DNA from: Buxus sempervirens
Lineage: Eukaryota > Streptophyta > Magnoliopsida > Buxales > Buxaceae
DNA length: 64,000 bases
Direction of reading: 5' to 3'
Assembly (NCBI GenBank): GCA_947561395.2
Contig: OX387188.1
Span: 37,505,942 to 37,569,941, forward strand
The notes under the pieces: generated by a model
Databases searched by the model: none
What the model saw: the letters and a program-made list of their open reading frames with translations, nothing else
Told to the model about the DNA's origin: nothing
Shown: positions 1 through 11,157 of the stretch, one piece after another
Layout: each line of letters opens with the position of its first letter
How positions within the stretch are numbered: position 1 is the stretch's first letter
Program-made: the position numbers and the translations under genes

Positions 1-2346
1 GCCAAGGCAATAATAGAAGCTAGTGGTGAGGGTGTCCCCGAAGTCCATTCATGGGAAGCTTTGCATCAACATTTGAGCAAATCCGTTGAGGGAAAGCTAT
101 TCTTGTTAGTGGTGGATGATATATGGACAGAGGATCAGGAAGATTGGGAACCATTCATGGAATCTCTCAACTTTGGAGCTCTTGGAAGTAGAGTTATTGT
201 CACCACACGCAATGAGCGTGTTGCTATCATGATGGGCTCTGAACACAGATATAATCTAGGAACATTATCTGCAGATGACTCATGGGCACTGCTCGGTGGT
301 ATCGCACTTTTCGATAGGAGAGAAGAAGAGCATAAAGAGTTTGAGGAAATTGGTAAGAAAATTGCACTGAAATGTAAGGGTCTTCCTCTTGCAGCAAAGA
401 CTTTAGGAAGTCTTCTGCGTTTCAAAAGAACGAGAAGAGGATGGTTGGATATATTGGAAAGTGAAACATGGAAATTACAAGGAGTTGAAAAAGGTGTTTT
501 GCCTGCTCTATTACTGAGTTACTACGATTTGCCATCTCCCCTAAAATGTTGCCTTTCATATTGTGCCATCTTTCGAAAGGACGAGGAGATAAAGAGGGGA
601 GGATTAATCAGGTGGTGGATGGCTCAAGGTTTTCTTAGCTCAACAGGAGAGGAAGAGATGGAAATGGTTGGTGGAGAGTATTTTGATAATCTAGTGATGC
701 GTTCGTTTCTTCATCCTAAGACTATAAATATGCTAGGCATTGTATGGGCATACAACATGCATGATTTTGTGCACGATTTGGTGCAGTTTCTTGCAAAGAA
801 AGAATGCCTCATTATAGAGAAGGATGCAAATATGAGAGTAGTAGAGTTGGGTTGTTCTGTCAAGACTCGTCATTTAACTCTACTATCCGATGATATTGAA
901 GGCATTATTCCATCCACATGCAAAGCAGTGAATCTTCGCACTCTTCGAATCCCATGTGATTCTTGGGTTGGTTTTGGAGGCTCATTCCCAGTTTCCTTTT
1001 GTAATTTGACATGCCTTCGGTCATTGGATTTGAGATACACTAGAATGGAAAGTCTCCCTAACGAGATAGAGAAATTGATACATCTTCGATATCTCGACTT
1101 ATCCCATACAAAGTTAAAGGAACTTCCAGAAACAGTGAGTAGACTTTATAACTTGCAGACTTTGTATCTCAACCTGTGTAGGAATCTTGTTAAGCTACCT
1201 CGAGGGATCGTAAAATTGACGAAATTGAGATATCTTGACATTTCCGGCACTTCAGGCTTGACGTACCTACCCAAAGGAATTGGGAGGTTAAGCTCCCTTA
1301 TGACATTAACCCGATTCATCGTAAGTGGTAATGCTGATGGGTGTAAGCTTAGGGAATTGAAAAATCAAAATCATCTCACTGGTACCATGGAGATATCAGG
1401 GTTGGGGAATGTGAGGAGCAGGGATGAGGCTAGAGAGTTAGAATTGAGGAATAAAGATCGACTTCGAGGGTTAACATTGGCGTTTGATGGGAATGAACCT
1501 GTAGGAAATGAAGGAAACGAGATGTATGAGAGTGTGCTTGAAGGGTTTCAAATACCTGCGAACTTGGAAGGCTTGCAAATACGTCAGTACCCAAGTACCA
1601 AGTTCCCAAAAGATTGGATAACAGGGGATGATGGCTTGGCCTTATCATCCACTCTTCGCCTTCTAATCTTCGCCGATTCCAAAAATTGCTTGAGATTGTC
1701 CCTGCCAAAACTACCATCCTTGGAAATGCTTCAAATCCGTGGATTCGAACGGGTAAGGCACATGGGTAGAAATTTTTTTAGAATAAGTGATGAAGATGAC
1801 GTGGGAGAGACGAGGGAAATACATGATAGCGATGATGACGAAGATGATGCAGATGATACTAAGATAATGCCAAATCTTTCTAGTTTAGTGCTCGGACATT
1901 GCACTCAATTGATGGTGCTGCCGCGTCATCTGTTTCACCGATTGAGGGGGCTGTTGGTAGAGCAATGCCCCGCATTGAAATGGACATCGTCATGCCTCCG
2001 ACTTCCACTGCTTGAGGAGTTGTATTTAGTTGGTGATGTGGGGGTTTTATCAGAGTCATTAGCATCTACCCACATTTCTCTTCCCGCGCTTAAATCATTG
2101 GAGATTGAACGCTCGGTACGCTCGTCGCTCCCTGAAGGCTTGTGCGATCTTACAGCCTTGGAAGTTTTGACGGTTCTCGATTGTGATAACATTAATAATC
2201 TGTCTGGGGAGTTGCAGCATTTGAATACGATTCAACAACTGCGGGTCTTTACGGAATCAAAAGAAAAAGAAAAGCAAGTAGCAAAGGACTTGAGCAAAAT
2301 ATTAGACATCCCCCGCTTTTATTTCCAAGATAAAAGGATTCGGTAG
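1..2346 (+). CDS. CC-NBS-LRR disease resistance protein (NLR1), 5' end cut by window edge
   Basis: Intracellular immune receptor of the RGA/CNL class. The frame is open from base 1, so the coiled coil and P-loop lie outside the window. In order one sees kinase-2 (LFLLVVDDIW), RNBS-B (GSRVIVTTRN), GLPLAAKTLG, RNBS-D (CCLSYCAIF) and the MHD motif (YNMHDFVHDL). About 500 residues of leucine-rich repeats follow, then an acidic loop (DSDDDEDDADD, near 1830-1860) and a conserved tail ending YFQDKRIR. It is nearly identical to NLR2 through the NB-ARC but differs after RNBS-D (KRGGLIRWW against YRPKLISLW), which may affect the ARC2 region. No frame break is visible. A splice-donor-like site lies 105 nt after the stop (2451). 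Family is certain; specificity cannot be read. Confidence 0.93.
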   Translation, partial: AKAIIEASGEGVPEVHSWEALHQHLSKSVEGKLFLLVVDDIWTEDQEDWEPFMESLNFGALGSRVIVTTRNERVAIMMGSEHRYNLGTLSADDSWALLGGIALFDRREEEHKEFEEIGKKIALKCKGLPLAAKTLGSLLRFKRTRRGWLDILESETWKLQGVEKGVLPALLLSYYDLPSPLKCCLSYCAIFRKDEEIKRGGLIRWWMAQGFLSSTGEEEMEMVGGEYFDNLVMRSFLHPKTINMLGIVWAYNMHDFVHDLVQFLAKKECLIIEKDANMRVVELGCSVKTRHLTLLSDDIEGIIPSTCKAVNLRTLRIPCDSWVGFGGSFPVSFCNLTCLRSLDLRYTRMESLPNEIEKLIHLRYLDLSHTKLKELPETVSRLYNLQTLYLNLCRNLVKLPRGIVKLTKLRYLDISGTSGLTYLPKGIGRLSSLMTLTRFIVSGNADGCKLRELKNQNHLTGTMEISGLGNVRSRDEARELELRNKDRLRGLTLAFDGNEPVGNEGNEMYESVLEGFQIPANLEGLQIRQYPSTKFPKDWITGDDGLALSSTLRLLIFADSKNCLRLSLPKLPSLEMLQIRGFERVRHMGRNFFRISDEDDVGETREIHDSDDDEDDADDTKIMPNLSSLVLGHCTQLMVLPRHLFHRLRGLLVEQCPALKWTSSCLRLPLLEELYLVGDVGVLSESLASTHISLPALKSLEIERSVRSSLPEGLCDLTALEVLTVLDCDNINNLSGELQHLNTIQQLRVFTESKEKEKQVAKDLSKILDIPRFYFQDKRIR

Positions 2347-4150
2347 AAATCACATCTTTTTTGGCGGATGCAGAGCACTTGCACAGCATATTTCACAGTT
2401 GATGGCAAGATCAAAATCAACAATGAAGAAAGTTGTTAAGGCATATGCTGGTAAGGATTGACTTAATTTCCAATTCATCTTACGGATTAAATGTCTCTAT
2501 TCCATGATTAGGGCAGCAAACAATTTATCTGTGAAAGAACTTATCGTAGCATCATCTTGATTTGCAAATTTCCTAGCTATTGTCGGACCTATTGAAAAGT
2601 TGACGAAGTTTTCGGGAGGCAGATGCTTCCAAATTGCTTCTGACAACAGTCATCAACGTGGTTTTCATAACAATCTCACAGGTATCCCCATTTTCAATTT
2701 CATGAATTCAGCATCTTTGAAATTTTACCCTTTTTCTATATCTTTTGAAACCGTTCAAGGGCACTAATAATTCTTTTATCCAGGCAAAATCTCATTTTTT
2801 CAAATAATTGTATTAACACAAACGAGTCCCTCTTTGATAATTCTTTCAGCGTGTTACACCCACTTTCAGGAGGATGGATAATTTCTGCCAAGTTTTGATA
2901 CAGTGACTTTTGATCCGAGAGAGCTCTACTTACAATCTCCAACATTTTAAAAGAAAATGAAAATGTAAAGTAGGTAATTCCTTTTTAATTGCCCAGTAAT
3001 TTCCTTTTTTTTTTCTTTTTTGCTTTTGGTCCTTTTGCTATGTCCACACATGCACACAAAGGAATTTTTCTTTTTATCGTTTTCCATCCTTTTTTTTTAA
3101 TCATTAATTTAAATTTTATCTTAGCAATTGATTCAATCAAATTTCTGATCAAAGTACTTGACCAATTTTAGGGCTGACGATCCATATACCAAGAGTGGGC
3201 TAAAGAGGATGCCAAGCATGCCACAAAAGATGTTGTGATGCACCTCACATGTTTCGGGCATTTCATTTGCTGGTTTCACTGAAACCGTAATTTATTGATC
3301 ACTTGCCAAAACCATGGTAAAGCAGAGTGAAATTAGGTAAATATTGGCCCCTAATTTTTCTTAGATTTTATATTGGCCCTGAAGAAGCTGACATGATTAA
3401 CCATTTCATATCAGTTCTACTAATACTTGAAACCATACTTGGAACTGTTGAATCACGTAGATTCACTCCATGAAGGTATGATCTTATTGTTCTAAACTCC
3501 TCATATAGTGCCAACACTTGTATTGGCCATAACCCACCAGACTAAGCGGGATTTATTTGCTTGGTATTTGAATTTTTACACCCACAGGGTGTTCGTATAA
3601 GCTATCTAAGTCTGTGTCTAGATTATAATGTAGAAAGCTTTGCTGCAATGGTTGCAATTCAAGGTACAGTTTATTTTTTCCCCAAGCAGAATACCCTATG
3701 AATATACACGGAGTGTGACTTTAACAACGGCTAGAATAAAAATGACGGCACCTTATTGTCAGAAGGTGTAGTTTCACATACAGGTAGAATGTGTAATCTT
3801 AAAAAAGAAAAATTCTGTCTTTGACATGATAGTTTTGGTCATGGTATACACTTGAGTTTTGATGTGCTACACATCGTTTGCAATGACAACCCTGTAACAC
3901 TTCACCTGAAATTGCAAATGCCTTCAAAAATTCAAATTGGCATTGATCCTTATATTGAATGTTTATTCTTGCGATGATCTTAGGTCTTAAGATTGTATAA
4001 AGAAAATGAGGTTGATCTCTTTGGCTCAGGATCCAACAAGATTCCAAGGACACATTTTTGAGTTTACTTGTTTATCTATCACCTACCTCTCTTCAGGATT
4101 TTGCCTTGTTAGATCTTTGTTATATCATTCTAAGATTCTGTGCAGGTCTT
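2347..4150 (+). other. 3' UTR and spacer of NLR unit I
   Basis: No gene. It begins with a 3' UTR homologous to those of the other NLRs and a donor at 2451 (gctg|gtaagg). The matching acceptor of the other units reads TTTGCAA here, so the UTR intron may be spliced elsewhere or not at all. Around 3175-3260 lies a degenerate exon-like stretch (frame reading IYQEWAKEDAKHATKDVV) with decayed homologues near 16040 and 28090. The rest is AT-rich sequence. Confidence 0.6.
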
Positions 4151-4382
4151 GGATATTGATGTGAAACTGTGGGCGGCCAAGGCAATAACTACTAAGTTGG
4201 TATGCTGTAAGATACACCAGACCAGACCAAATGGTTCAAATCTTAAGTGTTAGGTGTGCTGTGCATCTTCGTTGTTATTTTATCTTCTGCTTTGTTCAGA
4301 GCTAATCTTCACTTCAAAAAATTGACTTTTTCAGTTTCTTAGACATGTAAAACTTTATTTCTTTCTTTTGTGTGACATGCAG

Positions 4383-4745
4383 CATTGTACCAAGCATGGG
4401 TTTGGGATGCATCAATGAGAAACTATTCAGATAATATAATATCATGCACGGTAAACCACTTCCATTCCTTTTGAATTTTTTCTTTTGATTTGTTTTTTTT
4501 CCTGAAGCTTACAATATCTGGACATTTAAGAGCTGAAGAAGTGCATTTTGGTCAATGCCATCTCCTGATCAAAAGAAAATTTTGATCAATGCTATATGGG
4601 AATATCCAATTTGTGTTATACCTCAATCTGTCATTTTGGTAATATCAACTGATGCATGTAGTTTCTTCTTCCAGGGTAATGTTGCAAGCATTATTAATAC
4701 CATTGAAGCCAACATTGTAACCGAAGATGATTTGCAGACAACTTA
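4383..4745 (+). pseudogene. Two exon-like segments of an unidentified gene repeated between NLR and EC1
   Basis: Segment one (4383-4450) is preceded by ag and followed by gtaaac. Segment two (4675-4745) follows cttcttccag. Spliced, they read in frame as LYQAWVWDAS...NIISCT joined to GNVASIINTIEANI...LQTT and a stop. Related segments lie at about 17464-18050, 21155-21200 and 50508-50560, with LYQ(A/T)C(V/I)WDAS conserved. In the 17.5-kb copy the second acceptor is shifted by one base. I do not recognise the family. It could be the 3' end of an old gene carried in the duplicated block, or distal exons of a longer NLR transcript. No complete upstream part was found. Confidence 0.4.
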
Positions 4746-5987
4746 AGTAATGGTTCATTGAAAGATCTTTTGTCTCAAGACTCTCAACCATGGAATTTTT
4801 GACATCCATCTTGATCACAACTTTGAACTGGGGTGTATGATGAGTGGTTAGTCTTGTATGGATTGCTTACTCTGTTGTGGGAAGTGGGAACTTAGTCTAA
4901 TTGTTATGGAAAAATTTTGTTGAACCAATATTGAGGAAGAGGTTTTCTGCAACTTTCTGTTGTGGCATTGTATTTTGCCATTTGTCCATCTAATATTTAT
5001 TTTACTCTCCCATGGTGTGTAAAGGGCGAGAGCAGAGTTCATCAAATTGATCTGTAATTACTAACAATAGTTGACAGTAATTCCTCATTTGTTCATAGTG
5101 TCTTGATAATTAGCAAGCCAAACTTGGCATGTGATTACTGGATCAGATTTGCATTCCCCTCCATAAATGTATTTTTCAAATATCAGTCTGCAAGGGATGA
5201 GTTCTGGGTTCAACTTCAGTGGTGTATTTATGTAAATTCGTATGGGGATTTTTATTTTTGGGATTTATGTTTCTTGTTTTAAAGACTTTAGTCTTTAATT
5301 AGTAAGTTATTATTGTTATAAACAATTATTCTTTTGAGATTGATCTTTAAATTGTCAAAAGATCTTTAATATGTTACAAAATTTTAATTAGGTTACTTTA
5401 AACATTTTATGTAATACTTTTTGATGGTTTTAGATATTGATTTTAAAGCTGTAAGTATGAATGAGCCCAGCTTTAAAAATTCATTCTAACATGTTATACT
5501 CTCTTTCAAAAGGACGCATGGTTTTTTTGAAGATCGGAATACTGGGTCCTTGATCATAGAGAGCTGTTCTGATCGTCTACAACATCTTTACTTGTTAGAT
5601 CTTCATTATATCAGTCTAAATTCTTTGCAGGTACAGATGGCGAGGTGGTATTTTGCATGATTAAAGCAAGAACACTAAATTGGTTGACTATAAGATGGAT
5701 CAGGTGAATTAAATTTTATTTGTAAGAGGTGTTATACCTTTTCATTGTCCTCCTGTGTTCTATTTCGTTTGGGGCATATCTCCACTTGAAAATTGTGTTA
5801 CCAGTTTCTTTGCCATTGACAACTTCAAACTCTGTTTTTTTTTTCCCTTTTTTCTTTGGTTGGCACTTAGTCTTGTAATGGTTCTGAATTGGTAGTTGAG
5901 AACATTGTCAAATTTTCATAAAAAACTTTGACGGAGCTAATTTTGAGGGAAGGAGTTTCTGCCTGATCAGAATATTTTGTGAAGGAA
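4746..5987. other. AT-rich spacer homologous to 30950-31900
   Basis: No gene. The stretch 5050-5240 aligns by eye with 30950-31470 and serves as an unoccupied reference for two poly(A) insertions seen in the paralogous copies. The remainder is AT-rich with no coding signal. Confidence 0.5.
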
Positions 5988-6248
5988 GGCTGTGTTTGTT
6001 TCACCGGAGAATAGGGAAAAGAAAATTTTTTCCAGGAATTTAACATTTTCTAGCTGTTTGTTTTAGGGGAATATCCAAAACCAGGGAAAATATTTTCCCA
6101 ACTTCAGAAAATTTGGCGGAAAATAACTTCAGCCAAAAAATGGTGGAAGTTATTTTCCGGAATCTCCGAGTACATTGCCCGAGTCTAGCCATGACTCCCT
6201 TTTTCTGAAACTAATGAAACTAATTTGTCCAGGTAAACAAAAGCGACC
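5988..6248. mobile_element. Probable MITE, about 260 bp
   Basis: The left end GGCTGTGTTTGTTTCACC and right end GGTAAACAAAAGCGACC are imperfect inverted repeats. The interior is rich in ggaaaa/ttttcc and has no coding capacity. It abuts the RCC1-like fragment on its right. Target duplication was not resolved. Confidence 0.4.
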
Positions 6249-6635
6249 ACGACGCCCTTTTAATGGTGGTTCTCGAAGCCTAAAGTGCACGCGGCTCCCC
6301 TTATAGTTTTCTTCCCTTCCTCTTTTTCTTTCAACTTCATCTGTGAGAGCAAGAGTATGAGCTTCTCCGGCTGCGATTGCAACTACTTTCTGAGACAACT
6401 TGCCAAAATTCAAGATCGTTTCCGTAGATGCCATCTTTGCCGATGGAACTGAAGAGCCACCGTCTGCGGTACCTGGCAAGCATTTTAAATACTCAAGCCG
6501 ATAGACGGGAAATGAGGAGTGGCCAGTGGGCAAAGCATCTGTTTCCGTGATTACCTTGCTGACTTGCTCAACATCAGTCGTATTTGTCATCCAGTCGATC
6601 ACAATCGTTAAATTGTCTAAACTAAATAGTCCCAT
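6249..6635 (-). pseudogene. Possible RCC1-repeat protein fragment
   Basis: A minus-strand frame contains VVAIAAGEAHTLALT, which resembles the core of an RCC1/UVR8-type beta-propeller blade. The preceding residues (MASTETILNFGKLSQK) could be an original N-terminus. After the blade core the expected glycine and tryptophan residues are missing and the frame becomes basic low-complexity sequence, then the MITE. This looks like a captured or abandoned first exon. The match is one short motif, so identity is tentative. Confidence 0.3.
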
Positions 6636-6639
6636 GATT

Positions 6640-7602
6640 AGTAACCTTATCTAACCAAATGCTGAGTGCCAAGAAAATGAATGGTGCATTTGCTATGCTG
6701 AATTGGAAAAGTTGAAGACGATCAGCTAAGCGGCAACTTGATCTAACCAAATGCTTCGTTACAGTCGATCAGAGCGAGGGATTGACGTTGGAGAATTTGA
6801 TAAAGTTATCTGCTGTTGTTGATATTTTAAACAATTGAGGGTTTAAAATAAAACATTTAACTTTCGTTTTTCCCTTTTTTTTAAACTTTAATTGCAATTA
6901 GTCCCTATGGGCCTACATACGAAACAAAAATTCCTGAAAATTAGTCCAAACGTTCAAAATGAAAAAAAAAAAAAAAACAGAAAAGTTTTTCTTGAAAAAA
7001 AATTTCTTGAAACAAAGGCAGCCGAAGCCCGAAGACTAAATAAACCAGTCGCTCTTCTTTAATTTCGAGTGAATATTTGAAGCTGGAGAGGATGAGTTCC
7101 AAGTTCACGGCGCCAGTTGCACGTGAACTTGTGAACAGTGTTATAAGAAGGAAACCGGTTGAACCAGACTCAAAGATTTAGTTGCTAAACCAGTATAAAC
7201 CATATAAAACCGATACAAATCGGTGAAACCCGGAAGACTGACAAAATATATTTGGTTTAAAAAAGGATTAGGGGAAGGCCCAAATATGAGACGATGGTTA
7301 ATTTTCTAATTAGAAGACGCAACTGACAAAACTGCAGGAAGAGTAAACATGTCGGATAAATAGTTCATCCTTGATATCTCATTCTTAAATAAATAGGGTT
7401 TTTTGAGTCCCCAAAATGAGAGTTCGATGTTCGTTGACTTGCATGCGCAAGCACAGAGTGCAGCAAGTTGCCTTTAATAAGCTGAAGGCAGGAGTGGATC
7501 CCTGGTCTAGACTAGGATGAGCCAAAACTTTACTGCTAGAGCAAGCAGTACCTTCTAAACAAATACAACATATTACATGCACAAATGTTTATAGCAATAA
7601 GG
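6640..7602. other. Spacer without recognised features
   Basis: AT-rich sequence with homopolymer runs (A16 near 6965). I see no gene or clear repeat. Confidence 0.4.
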
Positions 7603-7749
7603 GAGAGCATTTCTTCTAGAGCCAAAATCTGGTGGTTCAGTAAAACCACAGGTTGAGATGCATTTTGGGGTGTGGGCCTCACCTATTGAAAAGGGCCATC
7701 CATCTGCACGTTTCACGCTGGGACCATTGAGTGGCTCCAGATGAAACGG
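7603..7749. repeat. MITE-like repeat, GAGAGCATTTC family
   Basis: The left end gagagcatttcttctagag and right end tggctccagatgaaacgg are imperfect inverted repeats, with a core reading tgtgggcctcacctattga. Further copies or pieces lie at about 23565-23665, 31978-32015, 33120-33255, 33262-33550 and 35047-35199. It is non-coding. Confidence 0.55.
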
Positions 7750-7916
7750 AGGTGCGATAGGGACGGCAATGGTTAAGAGTAAAATTCATAAACCGGTTCT
7801 AACCATACCTATTAGACTTGGTTTTCCGTTCCTATTAATGACTATCAACTTGGTTTTGGTTTTTATTTTTTAAATTATCAAAACAGTTCAATTTTAGTTT
7901 GGTTTCACGTTTTATT

Positions 7917-9847
7917 CCAAATGGGACGTCCTGTAGTCGTCCACTGTTTGTCCACCTGCACTAAAAACTGATTCCGATGCAATTGTGAACACCGGAACCG
8001 TTAGTAGATCACGTGTCATAGCGGAAAGTACAGGATAACTAACCTGATTTTGCTTCTACCATGCCAAAATGTTAAAAGAACTATGCTCTTCTATAGTATG
8101 TAAAAGTATTGGGGGGCTTTCTAAATAAATCCTTAACTCAGATGATCCCCTACTACCAGATGTTGGTTGTTTTCCCTTTCTTCTCCCACTTAAAAAATTC
8201 CAAGGGGAATCATCTGGTAGTACTTTTTGGGTCTGAGTCTGACCTTGTTTACTACAGCTAGTATTATATTCAGAAAAAAGTCTTTCTAATAGGGTTCTTA
8301 TTTTACATATATCTATTTGAAAAAAAGAATTCATATTCTCATTTATTCCATCTATTAAGTCTTTCACTCCTAATTTAATCCTAGAGTCCATTGTACTAGC
8401 TAAACAATATAAATTAGGCATATCTTGCCAATATTTTAAAATTTTAGCTTCCATTGCAGGGAAAATATCCTTAGTAACGGGCATGTCTCTATATTGTTTA
8501 AAGCATATACTTATTTGATATAAACAATTTAAAATACTCGGGGATGTTGGGTAATAAACTGCTGATAAATATCTTGTTGCATCATAAAAAAACTTTTAAA
8601 ATTTCTACTATTTGCCAATCAAGTTCTATTAGTTCACTTTGAGGCACTTTTGTTTTATAAAATAGTGCAAGTTCTTGTTTTAATTCTAGTGCAGCTTCTA
8701 GCATTAAATATGTTGAGTTCTACCTATGTTCAATATCTAGGGTAATTTTTTTAGGTTGCTTTCCTAAACTTGCACAATAATTTTTAAATTCTTTAGCAGT
8801 TATACTAGATTGTTTTAAATATCTTACTGCATTTCTAATATTTGTTAAATGATATTGAACAATTTTTAAGCCATCCTACATAATTAAATTTAGGATGTGA
8901 CAAACACACCTAACATGAAATAAACATCCATCTATATTTAAGTTTAAGTGTTGTTTTAATATATCTATTGTAACATTATTAGCACTTGCATTATCAAGTG
9001 CTAGAGCCATTACTTTATTTTGTATTTTATATTTTCTTATATTTTGTGCTATAGTATTTGCTATAGTTGGTCCAGAATGTCTAGAATCTAGTGATTGAAA
9101 AGTTAGTATTCTTTTTTCCATACTCCAATTCTCATATATATAATGTGCAGTTATAGCTAAATAACTTATTTGTTGTCTACTTATTCAGATATCTGAGGTT
9201 AAAGCCACCTTAAAGTTATTGTTTGAAAAAGTTTATATTAATCCGGTTTTTATTTTTTCGTATAATGTTATAACATCCTTTCTTAAAGTGTGGCGTGAGA
9301 AGGATTTATTTCATGATGCTAGATATTTGATTATTAGATGGTTAAATATTTTAGATTCTATTAATCTAAAGGGTAATTCTTCTTGTATTACCCACTTTAC
9401 TATTTCAAGCCTAGTTTCTTCTTGATTAAAAACAAAATTACCAAAATTAACACTACTGCTGAAAATTTGGGCTTGCCTAGGGTCTATTTGGCTATGTTTT
9501 GGAAGGCATTTCTGCAAATGCCGTTGCAAGTGGCATGTACCACTTTTTCCTTTGCAATTAAATTTTTTTTTTTTGCAGTGGTTGCAAACTGCCCTCTCTT
9601 CACTCCCTATAGTTTTAATTGTAAAATTTAACCAGACACCGGAGGTTCTACTCCTCTTGGTGCTCCTAGGTGGTAGGGAAGATGATCCCATTTCTTGGGA
9701 AGGTAACTCAGTTTCATGATCTTGGATGGGATGGTCACCATATGGGGATTGAGTCACATTATTACAAAATGTTGGGTCAGAATAGGGTCTAAGAAATTCC
9801 TTTTCCTCAGTGTTAAAGAACATAGGATGCTTGGGGTCTATTATCAA
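7917..9847 (-). pseudogene. hAT transposase (RICESLEEPER-like), broken
   Basis: Would catalyse cut-and-paste transposition in the nucleus. Pieces in order on the minus strand: a BED zinc finger (CNHCKKKKFNC...HLQRHLQKC) near 9480-9620; part of the DDE/RNase-H-like core (HSGPTIANTI, ALALDNASANN, FHVRCVCHILNLIM) at 8876-9121; and the C-terminal dimerisation region at 8056-8484, ending SELRIYLESP...FNILAW. The next codon is TAG where TGG is expected, and the frame then continues (SYPVLSAMTRDLLTVPVFT, ASESVFSAGG) to about 7917. Several frameshifts separate the pieces. It cannot make active transposase. Confidence 0.85.
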
Positions 9848-10118
9848 ATTTCGGAAAAAAATTTTCTTAATAAAAAATATTATAATAAATTTTTGGTGAT
9901 ACTACCTATAATAAAGTGAGGAATAAGTATGCAAAAATGCATAAGGAAAACTCCCAGGTAAGTGGAGGGGTCACAAACGGTCTCGCTTAAAATCCACTTT
10001 CCTTAGCCAATTATCTCGTCCTTTATGACAGAACTTTCCTAGAGATGCACTTAGTTGCACAATATTCACCCACTATACTAGGTTTTAAAATAATAAGAAA
10101 GGCAGAAGGAGAGACTTA

Positions 10119-10120
<2 letters not shown>

Positions 10121-10153
<33 letters not shown>
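10121..10153. repeat. (TA)n microsatellite
   Basis: About 16 uninterrupted TA units inside the hAT element, probably in its 5' UTR or first intron. Confidence 0.9.
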
Positions 10154-10157
<4 letters not shown>

Positions 10158-10374
10158 TATACTAATTTTAAAATTAGAAAATTAAATAGAAGAATACCTC
10201 TTTAGAATGAAGTTTGAACTTTGCAGTTGAAACCTGAAACCTCCAGAGTCCAATTTCCCACTTTTGATGCTTGAACAATTTAAGCAAAGTAATTATTTCT
10301 TGATAGGCTAGAGAGATTGTAGAAGAGAGTAAGAGATTGTAGAAGAGGTGTGGTTTGGAGTGGGAAAGGGTAGG

Positions 10375-10385
10375 CCTATTTATAG
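10375..10385 (-). promoter_or_regulatory. TATA box of the hAT element
   Basis: The minus strand reads CTATAAATAGG, about 530 bp upstream of the first transposase codon seen. A following gaggtattc could be a 5' UTR splice donor. Confidence 0.45.
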
Positions 10386-10516
10386 AAAACAAAAAGTGGC
10401 TTTTTACTACCTCTACCCTCCAATATGACTGTTATTTGGCAGTTGAAAGGGTAGAAAAAGTCTTTAACAGTCAATTACAACTATACCCCCCAATATGACT
10501 GTTATATAGCTGTAAG

Positions 10517-10540
10517 AGGGGGGGGGGGGGGGGGGGGGGA
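10517..10540. repeat. Poly-G run
   Basis: About 24 G in a row on the + strand, next to the GC-rich right end of the hAT element. Its length is likely unreliable in any assembly. Confidence 0.85.
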
Positions 10541-10821
10541 GTAAAAGTACAGAAAAAGTGGTTAACTTCTTTGAAGGGAAAAGGGCTAGCCCTCGGCGGG
10601 CCAGGCGGGTCGGCCCGCCGTGTGGCGTGTGCCCCTAGCGAGCTGGCACACGGGCCGAAAGCCCAGGGTATATGGCCGGGCACACCTTAGGCGTGCTGGG
10701 CCGTATCGGGCTCCCGATAAGCACCCTTGCCTGCATCACACGAAAGTGAGGTATGTTACATGTAACGAAATCAGATAAACATCTATCTATAATAATTAAG
10801 GGGCGTACGTGAGTTGAATTG

Positions 10822-10882
10822 GATTTACTAATCTTTAATCATTACCAAAAAAAAAAAAAAAAAAAAAGATTTACTAATCTTT
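10822..10882 (+). mobile_element. Very short poly(A) retroposon-like insertion
   Basis: The 15-bp direct repeat gatttactaatcttt flanks an insert of aatcattacc plus 21 A (10837-10867). This is the form expected of a retroposon truncated almost at its 3' end. Confidence 0.6.
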
Positions 10883-11063
10883 GATATGACGTTTCACGGA
10901 CCACAGATTTGTATTTTAATAGTTGGCCGGTAAACAATTTCAAGGTTTGTGTGAACCAATAATGCACCACAATTTTAATCGATCTTTTACTTTCTTTTGT
11001 TTTTTCTACAACGTTCCTTTGGACGGCTGGTTGTTATCTGTCCACGTACCTATTCATTGTTCT

Positions 11064-11070
11064 TATAAAA
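11064..11070 (+). promoter_or_regulatory. TATA box of NLR2
   Basis: tataaaa lies 88 bp upstream of the NLR2 ATG, a normal distance allowing a short 5' UTR. Confidence 0.55.
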
Positions 11071-11157
11071 TGCTCCAATGGACGCTTTGACTGAAAATAT
11101 ACAACAGCGGCCTTGAACCGCCCTAGTTTTTACTTGTTCATCCCTTCCTCACAAGCT

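Larger units (their letters stand above)
7758..10729 (-). mobile_element. hAT-superfamily DNA transposon, decayed
   Basis: Contains a broken hAT transposase on the minus strand and a minus-strand TATA box at 10375-10385. The left terminus is probably tagggacggcaatgg (7758). The right terminus is probably the GC-rich stretch ending cacccttg (about 10729), whose cgggcc-rich composition is usual for hAT subterminal regions. The ends are only loosely inverted and no clear 8-bp target duplication was found, so the boundaries are estimates. Confidence 0.55.

Noticed and set aside
6150-6635. A full 161-codon gene on the minus strand
   Set aside because: Only one RCC1-like motif is recognisable. The rest is low-complexity and runs into a MITE, so it is listed only as a doubtful fragment.
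9219-9919. Plus-strand ORFs in the hAT region
   Set aside because: They are shadows of the minus-strand transposase pieces with no domain content.
7758-10729. An 8-bp hAT target duplication
   Set aside because: Flanks aggtgcga and cctgcatc do not match convincingly. The element ends are therefore given as estimates.
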